Below, piece by piece: positions 1 through 11,072 of a stretch of 64,000 nt of DNA. Position 1 is the stretch's first letter; each line of letters opens with the position of its first letter. A program made the translations under genes and the position numbers. The notes under the pieces are model-generated. The model did not search any database and had not been told where the DNA came from. It was given only the letters and a program-made list of their open reading frames with translations. The stretch is from NCBI GenBank assembly GCA_007258455.2, contig VDFB02270651.1, positions 488,478,905 to 488,542,904 on the forward strand, written 5' to 3'. Source of the stretch: Sequoia sempervirens. Its lineage: Eukaryota; Streptophyta; Pinopsida; Cupressales; Cupressaceae.

Positions 1-575
1 GAGGACAATCATGAGGAGTTGAAGGAGCATGAGGTAGCTCAATGTCATTAGGGCATAGCCAAAGTCACAATTAGACATGTCTACCAATGATTTTAATGAA
101 TTCCAAAACTTATTGAAAGAAAATTCCATAATGCAAAGAAACTAAGATGCAATAAATGAATAAAAAATAGAGATTATAGAAATTAAAACAAAATGTAGGA
201 ACTGTAAACTGTAATGTAGAAAAATGCCAGAAAGATGCTAGAAATATTTTCTAAAAAGGTGTAGATGAATTAATTTTCCCAAGGTGGCAAATGAGTCCTA
301 GTATGCAATTTTTTATGTTTTTCAAAAAAATTAAAATGATTTTAATGCTCTACAAAATGCAACTAAGGATGCAAAATGTAGATTTTCTATTTTTTCAATG
401 AGATGCAATGCAAAAATGAAATCTAAATGAATTTTTCACTAATGCAATATGAAAAGTCCTAGAATGAAAAAACAAATCAATGTCCTAATTAAAATTTTGA
501 TGCAAATGTAAACTAAAATGCAATATGTGAATGAAATAAAAAATGCAAAGTGTTCAAAATGTAGGTTCACCAAAA
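1..575 (-). mobile_element. Leader of a minus-strand Tat-like gypsy element, cut by window edge
   Basis: Read on the minus strand, this stretch follows the end of the LTR at 576 and resembles the leader of element A after 6350: the same order of an A/T-rich tract with repeated TTGCATT words, 'CATTCTAGGAC', and 'ATTAGTGAAA'. A degenerate copy of the family palindrome lies at 264-298, matching the leader copy at 6627-6657 in element A. No open frame is visible. The gag region, if present, lies beyond position 1. The assignment rests on hand comparison. Confidence 0.7.
555..572 (-). other. Putative primer-binding site
   Basis: On the minus strand TGGTGAACCTAC begins three bases (TTT) after the LTR terminal CA. 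The first eight bases (TGGTGAAC) are shared with element A (6353) and element B (59628). The tRNA that would pair was not identified. Confidence 0.5.
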
Positions 576-811
576 TGAACCATTGATTTTTGGTTTCCTA
601 AATGCTTCTCTAGCTCTTCTAGGGTTTTTCACCTAAAAGGAGAGAGATAGGTCCCAAAAATGCAAAGGGTTCATTCAAATAATGTTATGTGAAATGTTTT
701 CTAAACTAAATGAAGTAAAAAAAATGCAATTGAGTGATCTAAATGAATTAAATAGGTTTCTGGTAGTTGGGATCTAAAATCTGACAAAACTCAGATTTTT
801 AGTCCTAAGGT

Positions 812-844
812 GGGACTCATTCGCCACTGGTGGTGAATTAGTCC
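812..844. repeat. LTR palindrome, copy 1
   Basis: Imperfect inverted repeat GGGACTCATTCGCCAC / GTGGTGAATTAGTCC around a short centre, in the LTR at 576-1894. Confidence 0.8.
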
Positions 845-1440
845 TCTAACAAATCTATGTAAAATTAGCGGAAATCACTAATTATCAGGTTGTTGAAGTC
901 AATTTTGTGGGAAATAGAAAGAAAACCTTCTCCAAGCTTGAAATAAGAATAAGTTGACTTGAAGCACCTAGTTGACTTATTCTCAACTTTTCATCACCAA
1001 AAAGCTTGTTAAATTTGCATACCTAGGTTTTCAAACTCACATGCAATAGGGAAAACTGGTTGAGGGTTAGAAAATAGGGGTTTGCCTTGGTCAAACCCCA
1101 CTTTTGGTAATCAAACCCTTAATAAAATAATGAAATGAAAGAGAATGACATACTAATAACATGAATATGCTATTAACTTACCAAACCCTTGATGATGCAA
1201 ATCTGAATTAATGTAAATGGATGCTTCAAAGTTCTTGAATATTGCTTGAATTGATGTTGTAAGATGCTTGAATGCTTAGATGTGTGAATTAATGAGGAGA
1301 TGTAAACTGAGGTGAAAATTTCCTATTTATACACACTTGTTCCTTACTTAACCGTTCATACCTCATCACAGGCCGACATCAGGTGTTTTTGAATAAAAGC
1401 CCAAAAGGAAAATTTAAAAAAATTGAATTTGGGGCCGAGG

Positions 1441-1474
1441 GGGACTCATTCGCCACCCATGGCAAATGAGTCCC
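1441..1474. repeat. LTR palindrome, copy 2
   Basis: GGGACTCATTCGCCAC mirrors GGCAAATGAGTCCC about a central CCAT/ATGG; 34 bp with very few mismatches. It is one of the best-preserved copies. Confidence 0.9.
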
Positions 1475-1894
1475 ACCTAGGACCTAGAAAAAAGTGTCAA
1501 GAAATATGTTGCATTTAATGTTGTTTCTCAGGATAATATTAAAAAATACACTTAATTAAGAGATATGAGGGCATAAAGGGGTCAAATATGGCATGTGAAA
1601 GGTATAAATAGTGAATTTGGGCCTAGAAAAATGTGAAATATTGTTACAATAATTTACAAAACTTTAAAATAGGACTTGATGATGTGTAAAAAGGTGATTT
1701 TTAGGTGAATTATAATGAATAGAGTCTAGAAGAATGTAGAAATGTCTTAAAACACTTCACAAGACCTTCACAAGATGCCATTATGTTAATTTTAGTTCCT
1801 AAATATGCATGTTCAATCCATGTTGCAACATAAGATCAAATAAAAATATATCAAACACCATGAAAATGAGAAGGGGCCATTTTTGTATGGCACA

Positions 1895-2850
1895 GGTCTA
1901 AGGGTAGAGGGTTTAAGGGTTTATGTTTGAAGGGTTAAGGGTAGCAAAAAGGGTGTTGAGGGTTGAGGGTTTTATTGTATAATGGTTGAGGGTTAAGGGT
2001 AGAGGTTTGAGGGTAGAGAGTAGAGGGTAAAGGGTAGAGAGAGAGAAAGAGGGTGAGGGTTTAGGGTCGAGGGTAGAGGGTTAAGGGTTTAGGGATTATG
2101 ATTTAAGGGTTTATGGTTTAAGGGTTAAGGGTAGAGGGTTTAAGGGTTTAAGGTTTGAGGAATTAGGGTAGAGAGTTTAGTTGGGTTTAAAATGGTTTAA
2201 GGGTTGAGGGTATTAGGTTGAGGGTAGATGGTAGAGGGTTTAGGGTTTAGGGTTTAAGGGTTGAGGGTTGAAGTGTTTAAGGGTTGAGGGTATAGGGTTG
2301 AGGGATTAGAGTAGATAGTTTAGTTTGGTTTAATAGTTTAAGGATTGAGGGTATAGGTTATTGGGCTGAGGGTAGAGGGTTTAAGGGTTGAGGGTTTATG
2401 GTTTAAGGGTTGAGGGTTGAGGGTAGAGGGTAGAGGCTTTAGGGTTTAAGGGTTGAAGGATTAATGGTTGAGGGTTGAGGAATTATGGTAGAGAGTTTAG
2501 TTGGATTTGAAAGGGTTTAAGGGTTGATAGTAGAGGGTATTGAGCTTAGGGTAGAGGGTTTAAGGGTTGGGGGTTGAAGGGTTTAATGGTTGAGGGTATA
2601 GGGTTGAGGGATTAAGGCTTTAGGGTTTATGGTTTAAGGGTAGAGAGTTTAAGGGATTAAATTTTAGGGTTTAAGGTTTAAGGGTAGAGGGTAGAGGGTT
2701 TAGGTTTTAGCGTTTATGGTTTAAGGGTTGAGGGTTGAGGATAGAGGGTAGAGGTAGAGTGTAGAGGTTAGGTTAGAGGGGGTTTAGGGTTTAAGGGTAG
2801 AGGGTTTAGAGTTTAGAGGGTAGAGGGTTTAGGGTTTAAGGCTCAACCTT
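1895..2850 (+). repeat. Degenerate telomere-like heptamer array
   Basis: Nearly a kilobase made of seven-base units ending in AGGG: TTTAGGG (the standard plant telomere unit) mixed with TTAAGGG, TTGAGGG and TAGAGGG, plus slips of 6-8 bases. All G-rich runs lie on the plus strand. There are no long perfect TTTAGGG tracts, and ordinary sequence lies on both sides, so this is an interstitial, aged or expanded array rather than a chromosome end. Interstitial arrays of this kind are well known in pines and other gymnosperms. Confidence 0.85.
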
Positions 2851-3260
2851 GATCCCTCTCCCACTCCCTCTCTTAGGTCCCCCCACCATAACTAAATGAC
2901 TCTCCCTCTCAATTCTATCTCTCTCAGGTCTCACTCCCTCCCACATCACCTAGACTAATCTATCACACTCGAATCCCCTCTCTCACACTCCCTCTCTATT
3001 AGGTCTCATGTACCTCCCACCCTACCTAGAAAAATCTATTTCACTCCAACCCACTCTCCCCCTTTGGTCTTTTTGTATCTCTTGGGTTTCATCCCTCCCA
3101 ACCCCTCTCCCATTGTTAGGTCTTTACCCCCACCCCAACTAGATAACTCTCTATCCCTCTCAAATCTCTATTGGTCTCAGGTCTCAGTCCCTACCATGCT
3201 ACCTAGACTAATCTCTCTCACTCCTATCCCCTCTCTCTCTATCTCAAGTACCACTCCCTT
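2851..3260. repeat. Pyrimidine-rich irregular minisatellite
   Basis: Immediately after the G-rich array, base composition flips to C/T on the plus strand. Words such as 'TTAGGTCTC', 'CACTCCCTC', 'CACCTAGACTAATCT' and 'CCCTCTCTC' recur at irregular spacings of about 50-120 bases (AGGTC anchors near 2875, 2925, 3000, 3117 and 3178). The open frame starting at 3064 is only a low-complexity reading of this stretch. No gene is supported. Confidence 0.7.
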
Positions 3261-3310
3261 CCTCTCTATATTTGGAAAAAATTTCAAAGCAACATATTTG
3301 GAACTTTCCA

Positions 3311-3346
3311 AATTTGGCACTCTCCAAATTTGGCGAGTGCCAAATT
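3311..3346. repeat. Short perfect hairpin
   Basis: AATTTGGCACTC (3311-3322) and its exact reverse complement GAGTGCCAAATT (3335-3346) flank a 12-base loop. No association with a gene is visible. Confidence 0.7.
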
Positions 3347-4731
3347 GGTTTTACCTTTAAATGATAAAATAGGGGTTGACCCCATGATTCAAGCCCACAT
3401 GCTTCTACATTTTTCTATTTCATCACTTTATCTGACTAAGAAACACCTTTTTTATGTAGTTGGCTCCCTATTGTACCAATCTATGCTTGATCCATCACCT
3501 TTTTACCACTAATTTGCATGTGAGAAAATATAAAAGAAGACATTTTGAAGTTTCTACACCATTTTACATTATCTTAGGTAATATATTCATTTTGGTAATA
3601 TTGAAATGTTTATATTTAGTATTTTTTTTGTTTTTGACAATATAAACTAAGTTCCTTTAATTATTTTATTAATCATAACAAGTGAACATAGAACTCAACA
3701 TTTAATTAGATTGGATTTGCATAAACAAGTTTAATTTTTATGAGTTTGAAGAAAAAAATTGAAAAACATGACATAATTTAGATGAATTCATGTTTAAACT
3801 TATATTTAAACAATATCAACTTAACACAAATTTTCTTATGAATTCTATTTTCATTGCTTATAGTAGTCCATTTCCATCATGGCTAGTGGAATTCACTCTA
3901 TTTCATTTTAGGTAGATGTTTATATTGAGTTTTTTTTTTTTTTAACAATTTATAGACCATTCATTTGATTATTTTATTAATCTTCATTGTTAAACATAGA
4001 ATTCAACATTAAATTAGATGGATGTTGCATGTAAAAGTTTAATTTTTAGGAGCTTGAAGATATAAAATGGAAAACATGACATAATAGATTCAAATTCATT
4101 ATTAGTGATGGTTGTGAGTAAACTTTTATTTTCAACTAATTTGGAAAACCTAAGAGCTTCCATCAATGTTAATGCAAGTTTCCATTAATTTTTTTGTGCC
4201 ATAAAAAATTCACCTTCATCATATGCTTAGATAAATTCAAGTGACTTGACATAGTTGTTTTAATGCAAGTTTCCATTCATTCATACCATTTACCTTTCTG
4301 AGAAATAAAAAAGGGAATTTTTTTTGCAATTGAAAATTCTTTTTTTCTTTCTAAGTTACCTCATCACCAAAGAAATAGTGAATAATTCCAAGATATAGCA
4401 TCACAAACCATTCTTTTAATTCATGTTCTTCATGGCTTGGTTGACAATCACAATGTGGTTTTGACAACAATAAGCACAAGATTCTCTAGTTTCCAAAGGT
4501 GGCAGTAACTTATACCCTAGGTTTGACACAAGTCTTTTCTCCTAAGCACTTGTCCAAACTCCAAATACCCCCCCTTCTTAACATTGATCAACACTCACAT
4601 GAATCATTTTTGTACAAATCCCTCAAAGTACTAGGTTTTACACAGTATAGTTGCAAAAAGAAATAAATTATCCTCAATAACTCACACAAAATGATGATTT
4701 ACCAACCCTCCTTTTGTCAGCAAATGCATAT
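3347..4731. other. AT-rich spacer with a diverged tandem duplication
   Basis: No gene seen. Two diverged direct copies of about 230 bp lie near 3570-3800 and 3880-4100, offset by about 308 bases. They share 'TTATTTTATTAATC', 'AACATAGAA', 'AAAGTTTAATTTTT'-like words and 'AACATGACATAAT'. The rest is AT-rich and unremarkable. Confidence 0.5.
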
Positions 4732-5179
4732 AGGCTTGTGCCATATAAAAATGGCCCCTTGTCATTTCATACTCTTTTAGGTTTTATTTCATGGTGTTGG
4801 AACTATGTTGCTTTGATTTTATGATGTATCATGGCTTGAACATGCTTATTTAGGTATTAAAATTCAAAGAACGATGTCTTGTGAAGGTGTTGTGAAGTGT
4901 TGTAAGACATTTCTACATTCTTCTAGACTCTATTTAATTCATTTCACCTAAAAATCACATTTTTACTCATCAACAAGTCCTACTTTGAAGTGTTGTAAAG
5001 TCTTGTAACAAGATTTTATGCTTTTCTAGGCACATCTTCATTATTTACACCTTTCTCTTGCTTTATTTTGTCTTTTTATGCCCCCATATGCTTAAATATT
5101 AAATGTATTTTTGGATCTTATCTCAACAAACAACATTAAACATAAAAAATTTCCTTACACATGGTTTTAGGTCCTAGGT

Positions 5180-5213
5180 GGGACCCATTCGCCATGGGTG
5201 GAAAATGAGTCCC
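5180..5213. repeat. LTR palindrome, copy 3
   Basis: GGGACCCATTCGCCA mirrored by TGGGTGGAAAATGAGTCCC-type right half; element A 5' LTR. The equivalent site in the 3' LTR is 19801-19833. Confidence 0.85.
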
Positions 5214-5850
5214 CCTGGGCCCCAAATTCAAAATATTTCAAATTTCCTTTCGAGATTTTATTCAAATTCACTTCATGTCAGCCTATGATGAGGTATTAAT
5301 GGATACTAAGGCACAAGAATTGTATAAAAAAGTGTTTTTCACCTCATTTTACATCTCTCATAAGTCATTCAAGCAATCCCACAACATTCAAGCAATCTCA
5401 AGCACTCAAGCATTCCACATCATCAACTCAAGCACTTTGGAGCAGCTATTGACATCATTTTAGATTTGCATATACAAGAATCTTGGTAAGTTAGTAATAG
5501 TTTCATGTTGTTCAGTTATCATTTCCTTTACACTTCATTCATTTATATTGGGTTTGATTACCAAAATAGGGTTTGACCAAGGCAAACCCCTATCCACTAA
5601 CCCCTCAACATTTTTCCCCTTTTTGCATGTGTATTTGTAGATTTTTTTTATAGATTTAATAGGTTTAAAGGTGTTAAAAAGTGGAAATCAAGTCAATTAG
5701 GCTCTTCAAGTCAACTTATCATCCTTTCAAGAATTTTCAATGTTTTTTGTTTGTTTCCTACAAAATTGACCCCGACAACCAAACATTCAAACATCTCCAA
5801 ATCTGGTGTAGTATAGTTTCCTCTTGATTTTCCAAAAATCTTGGGCATTA

Positions 5851-5880
5851 TTGATTCACCACCCTTGGTGAATGAGTCCC
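5851..5880. repeat. LTR palindrome, copy 4
   Basis: TTGATTCACCA / TGGTGAATGAGTCCC arms around CCCT. It lies about 115 bp before copy 5. Confidence 0.85.
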
Positions 5881-5966
5881 ACTTGATATCTAAAAATCTG
5901 TATTTTATCAAATTTTGAATCTTGACTGTCAGAAATCATTTCTCAACAGTTTTTCACCAGTTGGAG

Positions 5967-5998
5967 GACTGATTCACCACCCTTGGTGAATGAGTCCC
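5967..5998. repeat. LTR palindrome, copy 5
   Basis: GGACTGATTCACCA / TGGTGAATGAGTCC arms about a CCCT centre, with one arm mismatch. Confidence 0.88.
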
Positions 5999-6352
5999 AT
6001 CGTGAAAAATCATTAAAATCCATTAGCATTCTAGACACTCCAGAAAACTCACATTTCATCCTGGTGCACTCAGATTTACCCTTGTACCTTATGTTCTGCA
6101 TAATTTCTTCATTTTCATAATTGTTTGCATATGACAGTTTTTTCAAACATTGCTTGAATTGCACTTTTGCATTCATTTAAGATCATCTTAATCAGTCAAT
6201 TGCATTTACTCAAGATCATTTACATCATATCACATTGAATACATCCTAATTTGAGTGTTACATAAGCATTTTTGGATCTAATCTCTCTCCTTTTAGGTGA
6301 AAAGCCATGTAAGAGTTAGAGAGTCCATTGGGTCCAAAAATATGTCACATTT

Positions 6353-6370
6353 TGGTGAACCCGACGTTTG
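6353..6370 (+). other. Element A primer-binding site
   Basis: TGGTGAACCCGACGTTTG begins three bases after the LTR terminal CA. The first eight bases match the same site in the truncated left element and element B. It is not the initiator-Met site (TGGTATCAGAGC) used by the two autonomous-type elements in this window. The cognate tRNA was not identified. Confidence 0.6.
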
Positions 6371-6626
6371 AAAATTTTAAACTTCTAATTGCATTCATAT
6401 CTTGCAACCTAGTTTCCATTTTCATTGACATTCAATCAAGAAATTGATTTTTTATTGCATTCTAGGACCTTTCATTTTACATTAGTGAAACATTCATTTA
6501 GTTTTCATTTTTTTATTCACATTCATTGAAAAAAGTAAAAAATTGCATTATGTATCTATTATTACATTCTATAGAACATTTAAATTATTGTTAAAATTAT
6601 GAAAAACACAAAAAAATACATCCTAT

Positions 6627-6657
6627 GACTCATTCACCACCTAGGGTGAATCAGTCC
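6627..6657. repeat. Palindrome in the element A leader, copy 6
   Basis: GACTCATTCACC and GGTGAATCAGTC arms with centre ACCTAG and one mismatch. It lies in the untranslated leader, not in the LTR. Confidence 0.88.
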
Positions 6658-6876
6658 CTCTACACATTTTAAACAATAGTTCAGTGCTTTTTATAGCATT
6701 TTTTTGCATTTTTGTTTTCTTTATTTGCATCTCTATTACATTTAGTAGATTTTCTATTATTTGCATTTCCAATTCTTATATTAGCTTACATTTTCATACA
6801 CCCTTCCTTTGTGGTAATTGCATGAGTTTTTGGTGCCCCATTGATAATAATTTAGTGAGAAGAAGTTCTAGACTCA

Positions 6877-8420
6877 TGGCATCCCACGATAGTACTTTCA
6901 TTGTGGACCTTGGGATCTCATGAGCTACTACTCTTGGTATGGAAAATGGTGCATTAGGAATTAACAATACCACTTACATGCCTTCCCCTTTCCATCCTAT
7001 GCATGTTGACGATAAAAAAAATCCCTCTTGCAAGAAAAGGTTATTAATATTCATGAGGACTTTGCACATTTACAACAAGACTTGTCACTTGAAAAATTTT
7101 CCACCACTGCTATACGTATCATTGAGAACCTTCATCACTTAATTGAGAGTTATGATGGCTTGCAAGTGCTGAAACAAATTTCCAAAAATTACAATAAACG
7201 TGACTCTTCCAATACTCAATCCACAAACATTCTTGTAAGCCAAGGAGCACCTCAAGTTCCTACCTCTTCAATTATAACTTTCATATGAACTTACACCAAT
7301 CTGCAGTCCACACAACTATCCATCAACCTAATTATGTGGCTACTCCTTTCCCAATTTCCACTAGCATTCCTACTTCTTAAATGTGACATCACAAGCTCCT
7401 TACACCACTATCACACCCCTTAGCATTTCTTTCACCTCCCCTAACATCACCTACACTCCATCACCATTACACTCCATCACCATTTTCCCTTCCACCTCAA
7501 CCCAATTATTTTGATACTTTTATGACACAACTCCTTAACATTGTTTCATCCATGCAACACTAGCTTTCCACCATTAGTCAAGGTCAAACCGCCCCACCCA
7601 CATATCTTGTTCATAGTAGCCCCTTATCATTAGAAATATTATGTACCCCAATGCCACAAGGGATAGAAATTTTTATATTTGAGAAACATGGAGGAAAAGG
7701 AGACCCTATCAATCATGCCAATGCTTTTACTGCCTTGTGTTGTGATTTTGTCCTTGATAAAATTTTAGCAAAGATTTTTCCATGGATCTTGAAGGATGCT
7801 ACTTTAGAATGGTTTTACAACTAGCCTAATCATTCCAATGAAAAAGTGATAGATTTCATCTCCTGTTACCAATCCTTATATGCTCAAGTTGATGTCAAAA
7901 TTCTTGATGCACATCTGCAGAATATTTTTATTGAGAATTTTCACATTACCTTCAAGATAAACTTACCATGATGAAATTCCCTTCATTCATGCATTTGTGT
8001 ACAACCTTATGTGATTATCAAAATTCAGTTTCAAGTTGTGAGTCACAATCCACTTTTAGCCAAGTTGAAAAACCTAAACATAACAATCAAAACCAACACA
8101 ACACATAGAATTTCTACAAACCTAACCATGACTTTTACAGTTTAATCCACCTCCTTCACCCCAACCACAACCAACTTCACAAGTTCAAAACTCAATGGTT
8201 GCTTCTAAGATAGTTGTTCCTTATCATTATTTTGATCTGAATAGACACTTCACCCCTTTACCTAACACCCTCCATCATACAATGAACCAATTAATCCAAA
8301 AACATATGCTTACCTTACCAATTGTTCAACCACTTGATCCTAATCAACCCTTATCACCTACCTTAAAACCTAACACTTATTTTCATTTTCATCATCAAAA
8401 TGGCCACGACATCAAACATT
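6877..8420 (+). pseudogene. Gag remnant of element A (Tat-like)
   Basis: A likely start is the ATG at 6877. Reading continues through several stops and frame shifts. The open piece 7028-7288 gives a helical N-terminal segment. The best-recognised part is about 7665-7840, with F-E-K-H-G-G-K-G-D-P, then a run matching the retrotransposon gag consensus up to a W-F-Y motif before a stop at about 7822. A downstream piece (8195-8420) ends with F-H-F-H-H-Q-N-G-H-D-I-K-H followed by a stop, which resembles the zinc-binding 'FH...GH...C' region seen before the protease in Tat/Ogre elements, with its Cys residues missing. The role would be particle assembly. It is not functional as read. Confidence 0.7.
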
Positions 8421-9556
8421 GAAAGCATCTTAAAAATTTAGTTCAAGACCTCATTGATTCAGGTGAATTGACCATTATGGGTGTTAATGATCAAGTAAAT
8501 AAGTCCATCACACCCCCTAACCAAAATCTCCAAATTTTCACCAACCCTATGCTTAAACACACTACCTCGTTTGTCAAGACTAGTGAACCTTCAAAGCCTA
8601 ATGTAACGACTATTGATACATGCAACGAACAACCTGATACATCTCCTATTGTTACCCAAGCTAGTCTTGTGGATAAACTTGTAGCTACGATAGATGTTAT
8701 CCCTCACAAGGGCCAAACCACTAAATCTCTTAATATTAATTTTTATTCTAAAGACATACTACAAAATTTTCATGATGGTCCTCTCTACATAGTTGGAAGA
8801 ATCTATGATAAACCTAATAATGGGATATTAATAGGTCCCACTTGTGGTGAGAACATGATCACAGAGGAGTTTCTAGTATTACATGATCTATATCAAGATG
8901 ACTATAGTAAACCAACTGCATGGATTGAAACACATCATGTTTTTGCATGCCCTATGATTGGATCGATCATGCTACCTTTGCAAATAGGACCTAAGACTTT
9001 GGATGTAACATTTTCTATTATTCCACAATATGACCAATTTCATTTGTGGCTAGGCCTTCCTTGGCTTCACTCAATGAAAGTGGTCCCATCAGTTGTTTAT
9101 AAGTGCTTAAAGTTTCCACAGGGCAATGAGGTAGTCACCGTACACCATAGTAGCTTTAATCCTTTATCTTCCAAAGGTAACTTTTCATTAGAAGCCTTTT
9201 GGACTACACCCATGGAACCTATCACCCCTTGAAAGGACTTATTTTACATCACTTATCAAAAGTTTAAAGCCAAAAAGATCATTGAATTATCTCTTCGTAA
9301 CACATTTTTGTCCACTCCCACCCATCTTATCTTAGATGAAACCATGATTACACCTAAACTTGATATTGAACAAACCACCAAAACTCCTAAAAAAATTCCT
9401 TGACTCTTCCCCACCATCATTTAAATGACCAAGGGAACTTGAAACAAACCCTACTCAGCCTCCTCGAACCAAAAAAGTGTATAAAGTAAAAGAGAAAGTG
9501 GTTGATTCATCCTCTTCGGTTTCCTCTATTCTAACCTCTTCAAAAGTAGAACCTAT
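8421..9556 (+). pseudogene. Gag-protease linker and protease-like domain of element A, left part
   Basis: The frame 8468-9232 (254 codons) is open. Its C-terminal half has I-G-S-I-M-L-P-L-Q-I-G-P, then L-W-L-G-L-P-W-L-H-S-M and V-V-P-S-V-V-Y-K-C-L-K-F. This is the pattern of the C-terminal half of Tat/Ogre-type aspartic proteases (consensus near LGRPWIH..GAVPSTLHQKLKF). The catalytic D-T/S-G motif is not visible where expected, so activity is doubtful. Coding-like sequence continues with stops to 9556, where the nested element interrupts it, and resumes at 17152. Confidence 0.65.
9552..9556. other. Target-site duplication, left copy (CCTAT)
   Basis: CCTAT precedes the nested LTR element and is repeated exactly at 17147-17151 after it. 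Removing one copy plus the element restores a continuous element A sequence. Confidence 0.93.
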
Positions 9557-11009
9557 TGATAGGGAGGGTTGGATGAAATCACTCACTGTTCCATGCTTTG
9601 AATCTTTCTTAGGAAGACCCTATGGTGTCATACTCCTCCACCTTAACCTATAGGACCTACTGCTTGTGTAGACTTCCCTGGTTCACCTTGCCAACCCAAC
9701 CATCAAGTTATATTCTGCCAACCAAGCCAACCTTGGGGCAATGCTTCAACACTTCCTTAGCCCTTAATCTACCCTAAAGGCTAACCTATCCTCAACAAAA
9801 AATTTGAACTTTTAGGGGTGTAGAAATCTCTTCAGTGGCTTCAAACCAACCTCCTAGGGTTCTTAAAGGTTCACCAAAACTCCACCTTTCCATCACTTTC
9901 ACCAAACCCTCAACTAGGGTTAAAAAGGCTACAAGCCCTTGAGCCCCAATTAGGCCTCCACCTCTAAGAAAACTAGTCTTTGCTCAAAAACCTTCTAAAG
10001 AACACTCACTCTTCCTTTGAGATTCTTGGATCAAATGAACACCTCTCAAGGATTTTGGAGGTCTTAAGTCTTAACTGACCGTACAATGCTTGAACCTAAA
10101 AATGGGCACTTCCTAGGGTTTTTAAGCCACTGTCTAGCTACTTTCAATTTGTTAACTTTTCCTCACATCAATTGAACTAATGGATCCTTCTCCTTCATAC
10201 TACAACTAGGTAAGACACTTACCTACTAGCTCCAAAAGGAAATTTACAAAGAACTAGTCACCCTGCAAAATTTTGTGCTCAACACTTCTTGCCTTCCTAG
10301 TCGGGCACCATTCTGGCTCGCCTAGGGTAAGATCTTACCAACAACTCATGATCTTTCCCAAACCCCTAAGCCTACCATATGTACATACATGGAGTCCAGA
10401 AACTATTCCCAAAGGGCCGTACAATTTTTACGGTGGGAAAGTGGTCTAGCACTCCATTTGTTCAAGACTACCTGGTTCAAACCAGCAACAGAAAGAAAAT
10501 AAACTATTTACAAAAAAAGGTTGAAAATGAATGAAAAAGCCTAATAGATGGCACACAGAACTTGTATTCTATCAAAAATACATCCTACATTAAAAACAGT
10601 AATCAGTTCAATCCATTAAAGCCCTTCTTAAAGCAAAAATGAGAAAAATAACCCCCAAAACACTGTTTTCCCTTCAATTTCACAAATTACACCACAATGT
10701 TTCTCTCAGGTCATGGCACACCAGGTTCCTCAATCAGTTATCTTCCTTGGCCAGTCATATTCATGACCTAATGGCCAGAGTTACAAATCCACTGTGTTTT
10801 TCAATTTTTTCCAATTGTTAGTAACCTAAAGAAGATGAGTTTCTAAACCCATCCATTCTTTCACAACTTCAATCCTAGAGGTAAAACACATCCCTAAACT
10901 ATCTTCTCTACTCAATGGTCAACATGACCTTCATGGAAAACATCAAAAACAAAAGAACGGCATCCTAGACTTCCTAAATGCCTAATGTTTCATAGGTGCT
11001 CCTACACCA
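9557..11009 (-). repeat. 3' LTR of the nested chromovirus
   Basis: 1453 bp, direct repeat of 15679-17146. On the plus strand it runs from TGATAGGGAGGG to CTACACCA. The short frame 10639-10821 is not conserved and is rejected as a gene. Confidence 0.93.
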
Positions 11010-11026
11010 TTCTCCCCCTTCTCTGC
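11010..11026 (-). other. Polypurine tract of the nested chromovirus
   Basis: TTCTCCCCCTTCTCTGC on the plus strand is GCAGAGAAGGGGGAGAA on the coding strand, directly before the 3' LTR start TGGTGTAGG. Confidence 0.88.
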
Positions 11027-11072
11027 ACAAACACTAAGGAATATGAGGAGATATCAGTGATGCATCAATGGC

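Larger units (their letters stand above)
576..1894 (-). repeat. LTR (5' LTR of the truncated element), Tat-like family
   Basis: On the minus strand it starts TGTGCCATACAAAAATGG at 1894, matching the start of the element A LTR (TGTGCCATATAAAAATGG at 4737), and ends in CA at 576 just before the primer site. It keeps family landmarks: the run of telomere-unrelated 'TGTTGTAAGAC' type words, the CTCTCTCCTTTTAGGTGAAA block near its 3' end, and two palindromes (812-844 and 1441-1474). At about 1.32 kb it is shorter than the 1.6 kb A LTRs. It abuts telomere-like DNA at 1895, so it appears to have inserted in or beside that array. Its partner LTR lies outside the window, so no target duplication can be checked. 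Confidence 0.8.
4737..6349 (+). repeat. Element A 5' LTR
   Basis: 1613 bp, 5'-TG...CA-3'. It is collinear with 19359-20979. A TATAAAA-like string sits only a few bases from the 5' end. The block CTCTCTCCTTTTAGGTGAAA and 'GAGAGTCCATTGGGTCCAAA' lie close to the 3' end. It carries three palindromes (5180, 5851, 5967). The open frames inside (for example 5275-5463) are not conserved between the two LTRs and are not genes. Confidence 0.9.

Noticed and set aside
1895..2850. Chromosome end (true telomere)
   Set aside because: Units are highly variable and unique sequence or transposons lie on both sides.
3064..3645. Three overlapping plus-strand open frames
   Set aside because: Low-complexity translation of the C/T-rich repeat and AT-rich spacer, with no domain and no homologue in the window.
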